Of a DNA stretch of 6,133 bases, positions 5,689 to 6,133 are shown piece by piece. This DNA is from an uncultured Clostridia bacterium (lineage in GTDB: Bacteria; Bacillota; Clostridia; Lachnospirales; CAMVHY01), in contig CAMKTI010000105.1 in the NCBI GenBank assembly GCA_946415665.1, forward strand, positions 1-6,133. The letters run 5' to 3'. Position numbers and translations under genes: made by a program. Within the stretch, counting starts at the first letter, position 1. The number at the start of each line of letters is the position of its first letter. Under the pieces are notes generated by a model. The model was not told the origin of the DNA. It saw nothing but the letters and a program-made list of their open reading frames with translations, and ran no database searches.

Positions 5689-5777
5689 CATCAAAAACAG
5701 TAAAACAAATTTTTTCCAATCACTCAAAAATTTCTAAAAAAATAATTTAAAACACTTAACACGTGTTGTTTTTGATG
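5689..5777. repeat. 89-base segment bounded by 11-base inverted repeats
   Basis: CATCAAAAACA (5689-5699) is the exact reverse complement of TGTTTTTGATG (5767-5777). An ATA triplet flanks each outer end. Inside, AACACGTGTT (5758-5767) is a perfect palindrome touching the right arm. The layout resembles a tiny miniature transposable element or a regulatory hairpin, but in AT-rich DNA it could be chance. Apart from this and the terminator, I see no gene in 5563-5871. Confidence 0.35.
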
Positions 5778-5795
5778 ATAAAATGGTTTTGCAGG

Positions 5796-5823
5796 TTGTG
5801 CAAGGCACGATTTATTTTATAAA
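5796..5823 (+). promoter_or_regulatory. Possible promoter of the membrane protein gene
   Basis: TTGTGC (5796-5801), 16 bases, then TATAAA (5818-5823) is a weak sigma-A-like match, about 50 bases before the start codon. An extended AT tract makes this a low-confidence call. Confidence 0.3.
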
Positions 5824-5858
5824 ATTGTGAAGTCATAATTTTAAATTTTTTTTTTACT

Positions 5859-5865
5859 GGAGGTG
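5859..5865 (+). promoter_or_regulatory. Ribosome binding site of the membrane protein gene
   Basis: GGAGGTG ends 6 bases before a GTG at 5872. An ATG at 5870 overlaps the GTG but is followed at once by TGA, so the GTG must be the productive start. Confidence 0.8.
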
Positions 5866-5871
5866 TTAAAT

Positions 5872-6133
5872 GTGAAAAACAGTGAGATGGGATTGTGTGA
5901 TTGGGGAAAAGTAATATTATTGATCGTGACGGCTGTGTTGTCTGTGATTGCAGCCATAGGATTTCTTGCAATAATATTTTATTTAGGATGCACAGGTGCG
6001 CTTTCTCTATTATGGCCTGCACTTTTGAATTTGCTTTTTTGTGGGTTATTAAATCCATTGTCAAGTAAACTAGGTAGTGTTCACATAAAAAGCAAATCAA
6101 AAATAAAAGCAAGGGAGATGGTAGAGATAAAAA
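5872..6133 (+). CDS. Small membrane protein, 5' part (two predicted transmembrane helices)
   Basis: An open frame of 87 codons runs from the GTG at 5872 to the window edge without a stop, behind a good Shine-Dalgarno. I do not recognise the family. The protein begins with a short polar segment (MKNSEMGLCDWGK), then a first hydrophobic helix at about 14-38, a short turn, and a second at about 44-63 containing LLWPALLNLL. A strongly basic tail follows (KSKSKIKAR, from about 72), suggesting a cytoplasmic C-terminal side. Three Cys lie in or near the membrane part. The sampled GC, about 38-42% and rich in G on the coding strand, is well above dpaA and resembles the large gene, so it may also be acquired. 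A 118-codon frame on the opposite strand (5756-6112) overlaps it and is judged a shadow. Confidence 0.65.
   Translation, partial: MKNSEMGLCDWGKVILLIVTAVLSVIAAIGFLAIIFYLGCTGALSLLWPALLNLLFCGLLNPLSSKLGSVHIKSKSKIKAREMVEIK

Noticed and set aside
5624..5740. A 38-codon frame starting ATG 5624 after GAGG
   Set aside because: It runs straight through the dpaAB terminator hairpin, and its Phe/Lys/Asn-rich product is what random AT-rich sequence gives.
5756..6112. A 118-codon open frame on the - strand rich in Cys, His and Leu
   Set aside because: The + strand frame across the same bases has a Shine-Dalgarno, a start and a clear two-helix membrane protein pattern. The - strand product looks like the reverse reading of that, and its start is not visibly supported.

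Overview
The window comes from an AT-rich, endospore-forming member of the Bacillota, probably a clostridial lineage. The anchor is a recognisable dipicolinate synthase operon, dpaA-dpaB (spoVFA-spoVFB), at 4170-5562. It is preceded by a good match to a sigma-K promoter and a strong Shine-Dalgarno sequence, and followed by an intrinsic terminator. Together the two proteins oxidise the dihydrodipicolinate precursor to dipicolinic acid, the core solute that gives spores heat resistance. I cannot place the organism more precisely.

Region by region. 1-70 is the last 22 codons of an unrecognised + strand gene (X), followed by a long hairpin terminator at 85-129. 134-202 is a second, diverged copy of the same gene end with no gene body, followed by a different, probably bidirectional terminator at 218-246. 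260-3517 on the - strand is a 1085-residue protein of unknown function. It is rich in Asn and Gln, lacks a signal peptide with the chosen start, and has Tyr-Pro-Asn-Asn-Asn repeats at both ends. 3518-3980 is its leader and promoter region, with two tandem promoters of TTGACA-17-TATAGT and TTGACA-17-TAAAAT type. 3981-4041 is a near-identical second copy (60 of 61 bases) of the element at 70-130, here with no gene to terminate. dpaAB and its terminator follow. 5563-5871 is non-coding and holds the dpaAB terminator and an 89-base inverted-repeat structure. 5872-6133 is the start of a small two-helix membrane protein that runs off the window.

The most interesting reading is that the large-protein cassette is an insertion between gene X and dpaAB. 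The 61-base terminator element occurs on both sides of it, the X gene end is duplicated, one terminator is orphaned, and the large gene has clearly higher GC than dpaA (about 28-55% against 15-30% in hand-counted 60-base samples). No recombinase is visible. The large protein itself is the best candidate for something undescribed: a non-secreted-looking, prion-like, helix-rich protein driven by two consensus housekeeping promoters, the outer one with a hairpin or operator exactly at its predicted start site.
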